Shown here one piece after another: positions 45,041 through 57,390 of a stretch of 64,000 bases of DNA. A program made the translations under genes and the position numbers. The notes under the pieces are model-generated. The model had not been told where the DNA came from. It made no database searches and was given only the letters and a program-made list of their open reading frames with translations. Location of the stretch: the NCBI GenBank assembly GCA_032622095.1, contig CP136063.1, positions 212,557,982 through 212,621,981 of the forward strand, in the 5' to 3' direction. Each line of letters starts with the position of its first letter. Positions within the stretch are counted from its first letter, which is position 1. This DNA comes from Siphonodentalium dalli (taxonomy: Eukaryota > Mollusca > Scaphopoda > Gadilida > Siphonodentaliidae).

Positions 45041-45988
45041 TATTAATACCATAAAATCTTGTCAGTGGATATACAGAACCTTTTACACTCAAACCACGAA
45101 TGGTTATCTGTTACCATAAGGCTTGGATTTTAAGGGTATGTCTGTTTTTCAATGTTGCTTCAAAATTTTTAACAGGGTTAAATGTGACTAATTTTATCAT
45201 GTATATATTGTAAATGTACCTTTGTCTATGTATTTGCGGCAGCAGTCAGGAAGATATATGCGATATGTAAATACTGCATCTGTATATAGAAGAGTAATAA
45301 AATGAAAATAATGTAAAACACTGTTATTCGTCTCAGTCACATCACAAAAAATCCTCCGTTTAATTTTACAAGACAACAAAGTGACTGTAAACATGGAAAA
45401 CGAAAAGATAAAAGAAAATTTGACCAAATTGGCTTATTAATATGTTCAGTATCAAAATCGCAGTGATTGGTAGACATAGAAAACAAATAGTTATAACTAA
45501 ATTTAACTTGTTTGGGATCTCTGCAACACTAATGTTGCCACATTGGCCTTCATATAATCTAAAGTTTCTTATTTTTTACTCATATCAGCTGCTCATATTG
45601 GAATACTTTGAGCTCTTTGCAATGCCCTCTGCATGGTCCTAAAATAGTTATCTGCCAAATTGCAGCGATGGAATTATCATGTAGATTTTCATGGTCTATG
45701 GGTCCCAGTTGAAAATTGCTGCTCATAGATTTGGTGTAGTTGTGGTTTACTGGGACTCATTTGGTGTTGGGTTATTCCCCTTTGGTCAGGTTTTCATGTC
45801 TGTCAGAACAAATGCCTTATCTGATTGTAAATAGAAAATTTGTACCATTGTTATATATTTTGGTGTGTATATGTGGAGGCGTGGCTTGGTTGCGTGCAAT
45901 TGTTTGTAATACTCTTCAGGGACGCAGCATTACTGAGCAAATAACTCTATTTTTAACTTACTAATCGAGCAATGTGGATGTCAAGTGC

Positions 45989-46351
45989 TAGGCTGTAACG
46001 ATACACTTGGTCACTGTACGATACGAATCATGATATATGATCAACGATGCGATACATATCACAATGCATAATTCAGTGTTCTCAATTGATTTACTACTGA
46101 ATTGTCAGAACCAACATGTTTATAACTGGAGATGGGCTTCCTTTTAAACTAAAATGCAGTTTAATAGTTAGCTAGATGGGTCAAATACATGTATACTTAA
46201 TAGACATGTAAAAATTAGAGAACATTGCAGGTTTTCCTCTTTTACACATTACCATCTTCAGAAATTACTTGAATCACGATACAAATAGCATAATACGCAT
46301 ATCAATTGAAAGTTTATCATGATATATAGAAGATGAACCGTTACAGCCCTG
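45989..46351. mobile_element. hAT-like element, 363 bp
   Basis: TAGGCTGTAACGATAC at the left and GAACCGTTACAGCCCTG at the right, flanked by TCAAGTGC (45981-45988) and CCAAGTGC (46352-46359), an 8-bp duplication with one change. The CTGTAACG terminus is typical of hAT MITEs. Interior rich in ATGATATAT. Confidence 0.78.
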
Positions 46352-46835
46352 CCAAGTGCACTCAATTTCATGATGTTTGCAAGAATTTTTACAATCTTTC
46401 ACTGCTATATAGTTTGGGATACATACATATAATATATAGCTGACATCATAACTTGTGAAATTAAAAACAATTGGCACCAGAAAAGCAAGATAATTAAAAT
46501 ATTCATCCTTTATTCAGCTCAAGATGCTGCCTCTTTGATCAGCACATGTGTCCATCATCATCTGTAATATGCACCTCACATTTTAGATACACATGTACAT
46601 TTTAATAGTGATGGGCGCTCACTTCTCATTTTTATACCTGTGGTAATGGGCATATCACCAGTTCCATCATAAAGAGTATAATTTTTTACAATCCTCATAT
46701 CATGACGGCTGTGCTTTTTAGTAGCATCCTTCAGTCCTCCCTCTTTTGGGAAACTCATGAGGCCAGATTGTAATTTTGCAGTGGTTTTATGGTGAAATAG
46801 TGCAATTTCAGAGGTACTCCAAACTGGTTTGTTAA

Positions 46836-47084
46836 AATCCTTTCTAAACTAAATGGATTCTAGCACCCAGCAAAAAAAATGGGTACATTGGAATGATCTA
46901 TTGATTTGAAGGGATATACTGATAATATAAGCAGATGACAACAATTAAAAGTGCAGAAGGAGTCTATTTATTGAGGGATATGTTCGGATAATAAGTTCAA
47001 CAAATGTATGATCATTTGTTGAACTTATTATCTGAACATTTCCGAAGGGAACTACTGGTCAATGAATGTTTTGTATAGAATGGA
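46836..47084. mobile_element. Family E MITE
   Basis: TTAA both sides (46832-46835, 47085-47088). Hairpin GATAATAAGTTCAACAAATG / CATTTGTTGAACTTATTATC well preserved; an A-run insert lies near the left end. Confidence 0.8.
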
Positions 47085-48195
47085 TTAAAATACCCAGAAC
47101 ATTTGTGCATTGATGCATGTTAATGACACAGGTTTGTTTCACCAAATCCAGATCCCATCTCCTTGATAATATTGACTCTTTAATCATTTAATGTCTCTCA
47201 CCCAATGGTTGATTTGGGTTAATTTTATCAAATGTGGACTTCCAACTTCAATTTGGTTGGCGTCACTACTTCTGAATAAAATACAGGAGATATTTCTAAG
47301 TGTTATGTATGTGGCTACTTTATGTGTGTTCTACATTTGATTGAGGACCGAGGATGCGATTATTGTTATTTTTTTATTGTAGTGTATTGCCCCGCTTTCT
47401 GCCTTCAAATATGGGTTTCATTCATTATCACTGTAGATGGTGGATGATGATATGACAAATATGGATGATAGTTTTCCATATTGAGTCAAAATAGGTCATA
47501 CATGGGTCACAAAACCCCTAACCTTAAGGTTGCTACAGACAGCATCGTATTGCGTGCATCACATCATATTGGGTCTTCTATTTTTGTGTTTCAATTGCCG
47601 ACATTGGGGCAATGATAATTTTCTTTCAATTAAAATTGAATTTGGAATGATGGCAATGTTCAACATATATTTTCGACAGGCTCTTTACCCGACCACAATT
47701 AAAAAATTCAGCTCACATAACACTTGTGGTGCTTGCATGTGAAAGTTCTAATCAATGTGACACACCTATCGTATGATGTCTGTAAGGATCTTTAACCTCC
47801 CCATCTTATCATTAATTGATGTCCTTAATATCATTTCATCTCATCAATGAGACTTTGTTTATGTGGCTTCTCACTAATTCAATTTAAAGACTTCACATGT
47901 TTATGATTATGGACAGAAAAACTAGAATATTTCATGCACTGCCCGAGGAAAAAAAATCTCAAAAGCATTGTATTTATTTCACCTTTCATGCTATCAAGCC
48001 TAAACAGAAGTTATTTTTCCAATTCTTATATATTTTCTTTGGAAAAAAAATCCTTGTTTGTTGTCTTTACTAACACGCTGATGTCGCAAGTATATCTGTC
48101 CATGTTTAGCAATTTCTTCGCACAAAATATTATTCTGGCACCATTATTGATTACAAATTTAGTTTTTACCATTAATATAGTAAACTCAGCACCAT

Positions 48196-48350
48196 TTTAA
48201 AAACATGGTCGATGGGTGTGGTAAGCTCAGAAACCAATGTCTAATCCCATTGGTCAATCTATTTGTGCCCTCCAATTAGAACTGCTGTTACATGTTTTCG
48301 TTGGGAGTTGGTATATTACCAAACTCCTCTTTCGACCATGTTTTCGTGTA
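48196..48350. repeat. Short inverted repeat
   Basis: AAAAACATGGTCGA and GTGTGGTAA pair with ATTACCAAAC and TTCGACCATGTTTT about 130 bases on. Confidence 0.5.
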
Positions 48351-48459
48351 CTTGTTTGTATGTGTAGCGGCGCGGGTTTTAGAGGCATTATTTATTTTAT
48401 CTCGACTGAATGATTTATTATTTTAACTGACATGTTTGTATGTAGTTAACTTATCATTT

Positions 48460-48600
48460 TGTACCAAAATCTATGGTTTTAGTAGAAATATCTGTCTGAT
48501 AACACATATTTTTAATTATTTTGGTGAATTCCATCAAAATCTACGGTTTTAGTAGAGATGTCAAATGACTCATATATTAAATTATTTTGGTCGGTGTCAT
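48460..48600. repeat. Two direct repeats of about 75 bases
   Basis: CCAAAATCTATGGTTTTAGT then TTAAATTATTTTGG-type sequence occurs twice (start near 48462 and 48534). Local tandem duplication. Confidence 0.55.
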
Positions 48601-48706
48601 TTTAACAGTTGAACATATATTTTGTAATTAAAATCATATTGGAACTAAATACAATGACTTTGTGTTCATTACTCCCATGATGTTGACAAATCCAGCCTCA
48701 GTTTAA

Positions 48707-49088
48707 CCCTTTACCCAACAAACCGGCCAAAACCGGCCAAATAAAGCTTCAACAGCCTAAATTATCTTGGGTCTGTCTCAATAAAACCATACAAATATGG
48801 ATATCATTGGAACCGGCTCCTTGACCACATTGTGATTGTTACAGTTATGCCCTGTGCCAATGCATTCTCTTATATATGTGAGTCGACCATAGGTCGCCTC
48901 GCATATATAAGAGAATGCATTGGCCTAAAAAAAATCTTTTTTTACCATTTTTTCTTACATTCTTTAACAATTTTATAATTTTTAATGTGTTAAGCCAATG
49001 CATTCTCTTATATATGCGAGGCGACCTATGGTCGACTCGCATATATAAGAGAATGCATTGGCACAGGGCCGTTCTATTGGGTAAAGGG
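48707..49088. mobile_element. Family A' TTAA-type MITE
   Basis: TTAA both sides (48703-48706, 49089-49092); same layout as 36018-36408 with palindromes at about 48857-48920 and 48997-49060. Confidence 0.86.
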
Positions 49089-49971
49089 TTAACTGATCAG
49101 TCAAAAGACATTGTTCTAAACAAAATTATCATCCTTGACAACATTATCGAAGTGTGTTTTCTCAAGTATATTTTAGCTATATGATGTTGGTATGACACCT
49201 TGAGATATATTAATGTTGCTAATTTACCAGCTTATTCTGCAACATAGTTTTACAAGAAAACCAATGTCAGAAATGGTAACGCGCTCAAGATCATCTATTA
49301 TATACCCGTGTTTGTAATTGTAGAATGTAAAATATATTGGTTTCGCGAATGACCAACTCAGAATTCCGTTAAAATAACAATAACCAGCACCTAATTAACG
49401 AACCGGCGGCCGACTCGGGCCGCCTCCAGTGGGCCTCCTCCGACCACAACCCTCAGTGGGCTGCAGAACGAAAAATGTCTATAAACGTTGAAATATTTAA
49501 AGACTTACAAATTATCTTTTCCATTTCTTTTATTTGTAATTGACATGTAAAGGACAATAAACGAAATTGAAATTTCCAACTGCACCTTTTACCAGACTCG
49601 GCCTTCTGGTCGCGCAGTTCGACTTTTATATCCGTCCCAAAAATTACCATTTTTCTATAAATAAAACACCCAGCGTAAACTCCAGCTCCCAGGCGAAACA
49701 AGAATTTGTACATTAGTATACACGCGGCGCGTGTAATTATCTTTCAAGAAGAAACCATGATTCTCCCAATTTCCTGTTCCAACCTCCTGAAAATGATTTC
49801 CTCAGATTGAATAACTTGTCTCAGACTGGTGATTGCCAGCATAAGCACAACCATGTCATGACAATGATCCAATGTATTAATTATACCCCCTCTTTGTGGA
49901 GCAAATGATTTTGTTTGTGTTTTTGTTCTAGAGTTATCCTTCTTTGTCCATTCAGGTCAGATCTACTATAT

Positions 49972-50486
49972 ATTTTGAGACTTCCGTATATGTGTGTGTA
50001 TATCCTTTATAGACTCGAAAACGGCTCGACCGATTGAGCCCAAACTTGCTATCTAAGGGGAAAAAGCCACGAGAAGTGCCATCGCAGCGCTTCTGAGCAC
50101 TCCTTCACCCTTCGCCCTGCCACCGTCGTTGGAATTGATGGGTTAATGATTAAGGAGCGTTCATATCTGCGGGCTTCCAAGGGACGGGGGAGATTTTCGT
50201 CAGGTCAGTTTGTCCGCCTGAGGTGACCTTCACCTTGAAACGGGTACCCACAAATGACCTTGGGCGATATCTCGGTCATCAGCGGTGACATCGACGTGAA
50301 ATTTGTTATGTATTATCAACTGGAGACGGGGAATATTTGTGTCCACCCAACATGACCTTGAAACGGGTACCTGCAATCGATAGCATGCTGTCGGCGTGCC
50401 TGTACGGGGTTACCTTGAAAAACAAAAATTAATGGATCCACCAAAGCCATGGGACCAATCCCGCCAGTGGCGGGCTAATCTGCTGG
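49972..50486 (+). mobile_element. Helitron-like non-autonomous element, 515 bp
   Basis: 5' end A|TCTACTATATATTTTGAGAC; 3' end with hairpin CCCGCC-AGT-GGCGGG at 50460-50474, then CTAATCTGCTGG|T. TC start, a hairpin about 12 bases before CTRR (here CTGG) and insertion between A and T are Helitron hallmarks. The interior has GACTCGAAAACGGCTCGACC, shared with the element at 61361. No Rep/helicase. Confidence 0.75.
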
Positions 50487-50570
50487 TATCTTATAATTGC
50501 CATATATAAGGTATGTGTTACGGATTACTTTGTGCAGCATTGTTAATAGAATCTCCATTGCGTGTGTTAA

Positions 50571-51014
50571 AGGTACGGTTGGCCTTCGCGGTGGGTATCC
50601 TGTGAAAATATTTCCACCCGTCAAAAACCGCCACAAACCAGAAAGAACAACAGTATGTTATTGTCATATATTTGACCATTGTTATGTAAACAAAAGCATA
50701 AAAAGTAACTTTTCTGGTGTTTGTTTATATTATGATGGTAAACATAAAGAGCGTTCTTTGTTGGTGAATTCCTGATATGGAATGAATAAAGAGCGTTTAT
50801 GCCATTTGTGTGTGATTAGCCAGCAGCATTGTGCTGTCTTCTGTAACACAATCAGGCTCTTGCTTAGGTAAAATATAGTAAATCTTTATGATAACATGCT
50901 GTTTACGCGATGGTCATGGTATATATGAACGAAACTATGCGTTTTAATGTTTTTTCTGTTTACGGTGATTGGAACAAATATGAATATTTTCGACAACTAA
51001 GGCCTCACGTGCCT
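50571..51014. mobile_element. Family M TTAA-type element, reverse orientation
   Basis: TTAA both sides (50567-50570, 51015-51018); AGGTACGGTTGGCCTTCG at the left and GGCCTCACGTGCC at the right. Shares GTAAACATAAAGAGCGTT in inverse with 53136-53633. Confidence 0.65.
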
Positions 51015-51459
51015 TTAATGGATATAATGCAACAAACGCATCACAGTCATCTAAACGCCTTTTGTTAACATCTGTATTCCATTCTCAATGCAACGATTCA
51101 CTCTTCAATTCTAAAGTGAAGGCACTGTCATTTTCTATGGAATTTCAAGTCAACTGTCAATTTTAGCAGCAAATGGAGATGAAAATAATTTTCAATATCC
51201 CACAAAAAGATATGTTTATTACTTCTATTCTAAAGATTTGACTAGTGTTCGAGTTACACTAAACCCTAATATTATAACCATCTGTCCAAATGGTACTGTC
51301 CCAGCTCTTTTTCCAACCTGATGTGCAGATGATAGTGTTGAGAAGATACCTTTCTTGACAGAGGTGGGTATATATAAATGGAATGAAAGTCATTTGAAAC
51401 CACTGTGAGAAACGAGAGGGTCTCTTTAAGGTTATCTATTCTTATTTTGCTGCCTGGTT

Positions 51460-51823
51460 AGCCGTGTTTTACTAAATGGTTTCTCCCAACCAGTTATGGA
51501 AGTATACATTGGAATGGTATGTTATTCATTAAGGGGGGGGGGTAAGGAAAAATGAGCATACGACACACTGGCGAAATTATAGCACAACTGCAGAAGGATT
51601 AATTTTCGTTGGTGGGAAATGCTCAGATAATAAGTTTAACAAAGGGCACATGGGCTGTTTGTTGAACTTATTATTTGAACATTTCCTGTGGGAACTAATT
51701 TTCAGCACGATATGTCGATACAAACGTTTATACCAATTGTACGGACAGTCCAAGATCGCGAACCTTTTCACAGCTCGTATGATATTGTATAAATGTTGGT
51801 GAGTATTCAGTAAAGATATGGTT
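51460..51823. mobile_element. Family E MITE with ~100-bp internal insert
   Basis: TTTTACTAAATGGTTTCTCC to GAGTATTCAGTAAAGATATG then GTTAAG. About 100 bases at 51699-51797 between GGGAACTA and GGTGAGTATT are foreign to the family. Confidence 0.65.
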
Positions 51824-51838
51824 AAGCTTTGATGTTAA

Positions 51839-52517
51839 CCCTTTATATACCAAGTCTGAGTTTAGTGTGCCTGCCATTTGCAAAATGAGGTACCCAGAGG
51901 GTGAATTTAGTGACGCCATCCCGCATAGCGGGCTAGCATCACTAAATTCACCCTCTGGAACCTCATTATGCATGGCCTCATCTGCTATGGGATACATAGA
52001 CTCAGATTGAAGTTCCCAAATGATGAATATTGTGATGTGCACCCATTGGGAACCTCAATTATGCAATGTGTCCTCTGCCAATTTGGGGATATAGAGAAAG
52101 TAAATTAAAAAAGAAATAGAATCTATGTGAAGAAGTTTCTATTGAAATTTGATAATAAAGAAACTTTCCTGAGAATAGGAGGGCTAAGCAGAATGAGGTC
52201 CACAGAAGGTGAATTTAGTGATGCTATGCGGGATAGCGTCACTAAATTCACCCTCTGGGGACCTCATTCTGCAAATGACAGGCACACTAAACTCAGGCTT
52301 GTATATACTGAATAAATATTGATGAGTAGTTCCCTTAGCAAATGTTCAGATAATAAGTTCAACAAACATCATTTGAATGATCAATCACTCTACTCTTATA
52401 TTATCTGATTCTATCTCACCTGATTGTATTACCTGAACACCCCTCCAAATGAATAATAGACCGTTCCGATGTATATTTTTATATTGAATTGGAAAATCCA
52501 TTTGGTATGGAAAGGGG
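51839..52517. mobile_element. Family E MITE (reverse) interrupted by family C
   Basis: TTAA both sides (51835-51838, 52518-52521). CCCTTTATATACTGAATAAA is split after TATATAC by family C; the right part runs to CCATTTGGTATGGAAAGGGG. Most of one hairpin arm is missing. Confidence 0.8.
51851..52301. mobile_element. Family C full-length MITE nested in family E
   Basis: CAAGTCTGAGTTTAGTGTGC to ACTAAACTCAGGCTTG, 451 bp, with TATATAC on both sides (51844-51850, 52302-52308). Two palindromes and the family spacer. The visible duplication is 7 bases rather than 8; one base may have been lost. Confidence 0.82.
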
Positions 52518-52607
52518 TTAAAACACTGCCCAGTCGGTTCACGACCCCTCTTCACAAGTGTGGGCATAGGTTCATGAATGGTGTATATGGGTATGTTTGT
52601 CAGTTAA

Positions 52608-52971
52608 AGACATTATGGACTTGTTCGGGTGCATGCAACTGATAAGTTAGAACCAGGCGCTGTGCCAATTGAAGGAATGTAGAATTCTACTAGCATCGCC
52701 GAAAATCACAACGAAATCGACCGAACCACTCCATAGAAAACATCGCTGAACAACGCGCAATTGTAAATATTTACATCTCGGGTTCGGGACGCAACATACG
52801 GCAATAAACCAACGCAAATGATTTCACCATCGAGAGTCATTGAATTTAATTGATATATAAGAATGACGACCGGTGGTGTTAGAAATTTGGATTTATTTTC
52901 GTAAAAAATAACTACTTTGAGCAAGAATATTCTACATTTCTATTTGAACACCCTCAGTGTTTCACATCACT
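52608..52971. mobile_element. Family Q TTAA-type element, reverse orientation
   Basis: TTAA both sides (52604-52607, 52972-52975). AGACATTATGGACTTGTTCG to TTTCACATCACT, reverse complement of 18206-18573 over its whole length, including GGGTGCATG and CTGATAAGTTAG. Confidence 0.75.
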
Positions 52972-53135
52972 TTAATGGGCGCTTTGGTGTATCTGTGCAG
53001 TGTGGTAATTTCCCGGTGATTTGAACCCTTACCACGATATTTCTTTCACCTGTAAAACCGACCACGTCGTGATGTGGCTTGCGACATCGACGATAAACAC
53101 TTAACAGTAACAAGCCAATCACAAGATATGCTTAA

Positions 53136-53633
53136 AGGCACGGGCGGCGTTCATTGCAGAAACATTCGTATTAAATTGTGTTCAAATCGCCATCAATCGA
53201 AGGAATTATATTAATATTAAAATATATATAGTTTTGTTCATATGCCAAACATAATCAGCGAGTAAATATAGTATATTGTCGTCAAGACGTAGTACGATGG
53301 TAGTTTTGCTTCTATTTACATAACACAGCGCAATTATATTGGTTAATCACACACATATGATATAAACGCTCTTTATTATTTCCTTATCAGGAAAACAATA
53401 ACAAATAACGCTCTTTATGTTTACCTTATCCGGATCTAAACAAAAGCCATGTTCTGTAACGTTTTTGTTTTTTGCTTTTGTTTACACAACAAAGGAACAT
53501 ACTATTTATGCAATGTGTATGATTGGTATAAGAACAAGGTCTGTCTATATATTACTATTCTTTCTGTTTATGGCGGTTTTTGACGGAGGTGAATATTTTA
53601 ACAGCATACCCACCGCCAACGCCGCCCGTATCT
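53136..53633. mobile_element. Family M TTAA-type element
   Basis: TTAA both sides (53132-53135, 53634-53637). AGGCACGGGCGGCGTTCATT to AACGCCGCCCGTATCT. Interior resembles 23042-23833 (TATTACTATTCTTTCTGTTT-type stretch). Confidence 0.74.
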
Positions 53634-53912
53634 TTAAATAGAGAAGTTCTAATTTCATCTCCCAGCCATTAACAGATGATGTATGTATTCGCCAGACGTT
53701 CTCACATATCGATGGTAGACACATTTCATACTGCTGTTAAGAATTACGAATATGGTACTACGTCACTAGAATTTGTGTTCTTTATATCAGTTGTCATTTT
53801 TCCATATCCGTAGTTACGATTACCGTTTCAAAATATGTACAACATATACCTGTATAGTAATATGTTCTCTTGTCCTCAATGTGGGAGTTGACTCTGTGAT
53901 TTTGTCCTTTAA

Positions 53913-54033
53913 CCCTTTCATGACGGGAGCTTCCTGAATTTTTGCGAAAACCCTGTGAAAATGTATTCTCTTATATATGCAAGTCGACCACAGGTCGCCT
54001 CGTATATATAAGAGAATGCAATGCCTAACAAAT
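53913..54033. mobile_element. Family B fragment with one palindrome
   Basis: TTAA, CCCTTTCATGACGGGAGC, then one palindrome at about 53965-54027; the other end is replaced by an AT-rich tandem repeat. Confidence 0.7.
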
Positions 54034-54250
54034 TATATATATTTTTTTTATAACTGTTAAAAAGTGTAAGAAGAAAAAGAAAAAAATGATAAAAAATTGG
54101 TAAAGAATGTAAGAAATAATGATAAAATTTTGTTTAAAGAATGTAAGAAAAATTATTAAATTGATAAAGAATGTAAGAAAAAATGATAGAAAAAAATGAT
54201 GAGACAAAATGATAAAAATTGTTATGGAATGTAAGATAATATTATAAAAA
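54034..54250. repeat. Degenerate ~33-bp AT-rich tandem repeat
   Basis: Units like AAAGAATGTAAGAAAAAATG repeat about six times. The same unit in inverse orientation forms the spacer of the A' element at 28774-29229. Confidence 0.65.
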
Positions 54251-54437
54251 ACAGAACCATATCACATTACTGCGAGTGGCAAGAAGTTTGAACGGCATGA
54301 TTTTCTACGGACTCGTAGTTGTCAATTTTGCGAATATGTTTTTGGACCATCCGAAAAATTACGACTACTATTTTTAACTATTTGTCATTCTTATCAGTAG
54401 TAGTGCATTATGCGAATCTGTCTAAAGATAGATGATA

Positions 54438-54575
54438 TTAAACCTTTCCAAACTAATCAAATTATCCCGGTCGGTTAAAAAGTGTACATCGAAATGGTCT
54501 ATTATTGATTTGGAGGGATGTTAAGACGACAGCTAAATACAAATGCAAAAGGAGCCCTATTTATTGAGGGAAGTC
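54438..54575. mobile_element. Family E fragment
   Basis: TTAAACCTTTCCAAACTAAT, then GAAATGGTCTATTATTGATT and GGAGGGATGTTAAG; lost before the hairpin. Confidence 0.65.
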
Positions 54576-55892
54576 CAGAAGCAAAGGGCCATGCAATTTT
54601 AGGGGTTAGTAAACATTCTCTGCTAATGTTTTTCTCTCTGTGGATTGTTATGCGTTAATTTGTGGGATGTGGAATTCATAACCTTGACCAATAACTATAA
54701 TCCAAGATGGCGTCTAACATGGCGACATGTTATAAAATATGAACTAAGTCAGTTTAATCAGTTTTGTTGGAGAGAATATCTCATAAGATGGATACACAAT
54801 TACACATCTATGCATGCTGTTACATTGCACTACATTTTACAGGAAGATGACTGCCAAAATGGTCACCCGAATTGGAAAAATATACACATTTTCACTCATA
54901 TCGTCCATATCCGTTTCTACTGTAAATTGTGTTTTTTTCCCATTAGTTATGTCCTACGGTTATTATAGTGCAATGTGTTGTTCCTTTGCTTCCAAGCACT
55001 AACAAAAATTATTTTAAAGAACGTAGTATGAAATTTCACCGAAATTACACTTATTTAATTGGTCTCAGTCCATTTCAATCCCTAAACATTTTATCTTTTA
55101 ACAACTTGCGTGTTTCTAGCCATAATGCAACGTGAAACGAACCCGTACTGAGGGAGTTAAGCACAAGCTGTTATTACCTATAAAAATTTATAAAATCCAA
55201 TCTCATTGGTGCCTGAAATGGTCACTATTATCTATCATGGCAGTCAAAATGTTGGCAAATGTATAGAAAGTGTTAGATTGGTGACACGCACTTGCAAAAT
55301 GTTGTAATATCTAAGTGTTGTCCAAAATGTCTTCCAAAATCAGTATTTAGCCTTATACGACTAAAACATAGATTATGTGTATAAGCAGGGGCAAATATTG
55401 ACACGTCTTCATAGAAGCAATGCAGTTCGCGCCTCTGCTCACGTATTAAATCATAAAAATACCTCAATGATTACTGAAATAATTATTTTGTTCAAAGTTC
55501 CACATAACCTGGCTGCGGGAATGATGCAGTATTAATCGTGATATGGTCTACCAACTGAAACGTTAAACCACAGTCAATTAATTAATCACAATTCAATTAA
55601 CATTTTCCGGTAACATCCTTGTAAAATATGCTAAAAATTTCAGAGAAAGCCGTTCTGAGGAACGCCATGTGGCCCTGTGTGGCCGATGATTTCTCAAAGG
55701 TGAGCGTTTTCTCAACATTGAGATAGCGCCAAACATGGCCATCTCATCATAAGTAACTATCACCAACCCTCAACGTGGAACCGATCAAACATATGCTTCA
55801 TTTGAAAGACATACACTTGTGGGCTTTTGTCGTGAATCTGCGTTCTAGTCTTCTTTGGTCCCACCAAATGCATATATTTGTTGAGTTCTGTC

Positions 55893-56087
55893 AGGGGGGG
55901 GGGGGGGGGGGTCGGAAAACATTTCCAGGCACGTATGATGATTTTTTTTTTTCCGGCCTCGGACCACCCACCCACCCAATTTCTTCCGTTTCCGGCCTTT
56001 TTTTCCAGGCAATTTTGGACACCCACCCTTTTTTTTTCCGTTTCAGGAAGTTTTTTCCGGTCAGTTTTGGACACCCACCCCCCTTAA
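55893..56087. repeat. G/C-homopolymer repeat (family T)
   Basis: A run of about 18 G, then CCAGGCACGTATGATG, T-runs followed by CCGGCC, and CACCCACCCACCC / ACACCCACCC blocks. The same words occur at 57280-57390, 63277-63365 and 63660-63811. All frames over it are low complexity. Confidence 0.65.
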
Positions 56088-56420
56088 ATTTGAGAAAAAT
56101 TATCAATTGAGCAACCAAATAGCTGATTATCCTGCATTATCATAATTTATTGCGCTATATTTGAATAGAACAGTGCATAATGAGATAACTATACTATTTG
56201 AATTTATCATATAAGTGTCAATAATCAAGAAATGTGTCAACATAATCACATTTCTAGGGATATATAGGCAGAGTGCCAAGGTTTTTATTAACATTCATTT
56301 TCATAATATATAGTCACATGATCTAGTCACATAATCACATTTGAGTATTCTACAGAATACATGGTACCGGTACAACAAATTTCAGATTATTTGATATTTT
56401 GATATTTGCTATGTGATATA

Positions 56421-56554
56421 CAGTAATGCCCTAATTAATCGACTCCATAACCACAGCAGAATAATGGGTAATTTAATTTTAATTTCCGACTAAATCCTGA
56501 AAATTACCCATTATTCTGCTGTGGTTATGGAGTCGTTTAATTAGGGCATTACTG
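56421..56554. mobile_element. Family D, internally deleted, mirrored variants
   Basis: CAGTAATGCCCTAATTAATC to GTTTAATTAGGGCATTACTG, TA both sides, 134 bp. The centre is lost, yet CTCCATAACC/GGTTATGGAG and AGAATAATGGG/CCCATTATTCT are copy-specific and complementary. Confidence 0.82.
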
Positions 56555-57279
56555 TATTGCTGGAATCAAATTGTTTATCAAAACATGTGGAAATACAACT
56601 GTTCATCCCAGTTCATCCCAGTTTGAAGAATAATGCTAATACCAAACATAACCATGATATACATGCGTGACTCTTCTTGGGGCATCTCAGAAACCAGAAC
56701 TGAGGAAACATGTTATAGCATGTAATGGCAGGCTGGTAGCCACTGCCTGAAGTAATAGGCTTCGTAATAATTGGGAATAATATGGATGGATAGCCCAATT
56801 TTACTTCTTTTTTGCTCACGATATCAGTGACGATAAAATCTTCGTTACTCTGATTAACATTACAAGCTGATCCACATTAACATGGAAAACAATGTGAAAT
56901 TGTTCAAGCTGGCCCGGCTGGCCTTCAATTTATTTGTTAAGATTTTGTTTTACGTTGTCAAAAGTCTATTTTATTCCATTATTTATTATATCTTTATTTC
57001 CAAGTCACATATGGTCAAGTGTGCTTTCATTTTATTGCTTATTTTCAGCTGAGTTCTGCATAGTTATTCTTATTTTGTTGTATCAGTAGATGGTATCCTG
57101 ATTAAATTTTATTTTCCCAATAGCGCAGTGTCTAGTTCTATCAAGTTTAATTTGGGTTATTGTTGGCCATTGTGCAACTGATCCAACTTCTGATAACCTC
57201 TATATGTAGTATAGCATTAGTATTAACTATATATGACCTGTTTCTGTTCAAAACACATCAAAATAAGACTCAATAGCAG

Positions 57280-57390
57280 GAATGGAAAAAAAATTTGGCA
57301 TATGGAAAAAACTGTTTTTTGGACCCAAGAGACACCCACCCACCCCATCATACGTGCCTGGAAATTTTTTTCGACCCCCCCCCCCCTGGT
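57280..57390. repeat. Family T fragment
   Basis: GGAAAAAAAATTTGGC, ACCCACCCACCCCATCATAC, GTGCCTGGAAATTTTTTTC and a C13 run. Confidence 0.55.

Larger units (their letters stand above)
46360..49971. other. Downstream intergenic region
   Basis: Outside the listed elements only AT-rich sequence; a short GC-rich patch at about 49400-49460 (CGGCGGCCGACTCGGGCC) has no recognised function. Confidence 0.45.

Noticed and set aside
5001-49088. CRISPR-like impression from repeated palindromes
   Set aside because: Repeats are dispersed with transposon ends and eukaryotic context; no regular spacers and no cas genes.
55775-56110. 111-codon frame over a G-run
   Set aside because: Low-complexity translation of homopolymer repeat family T.
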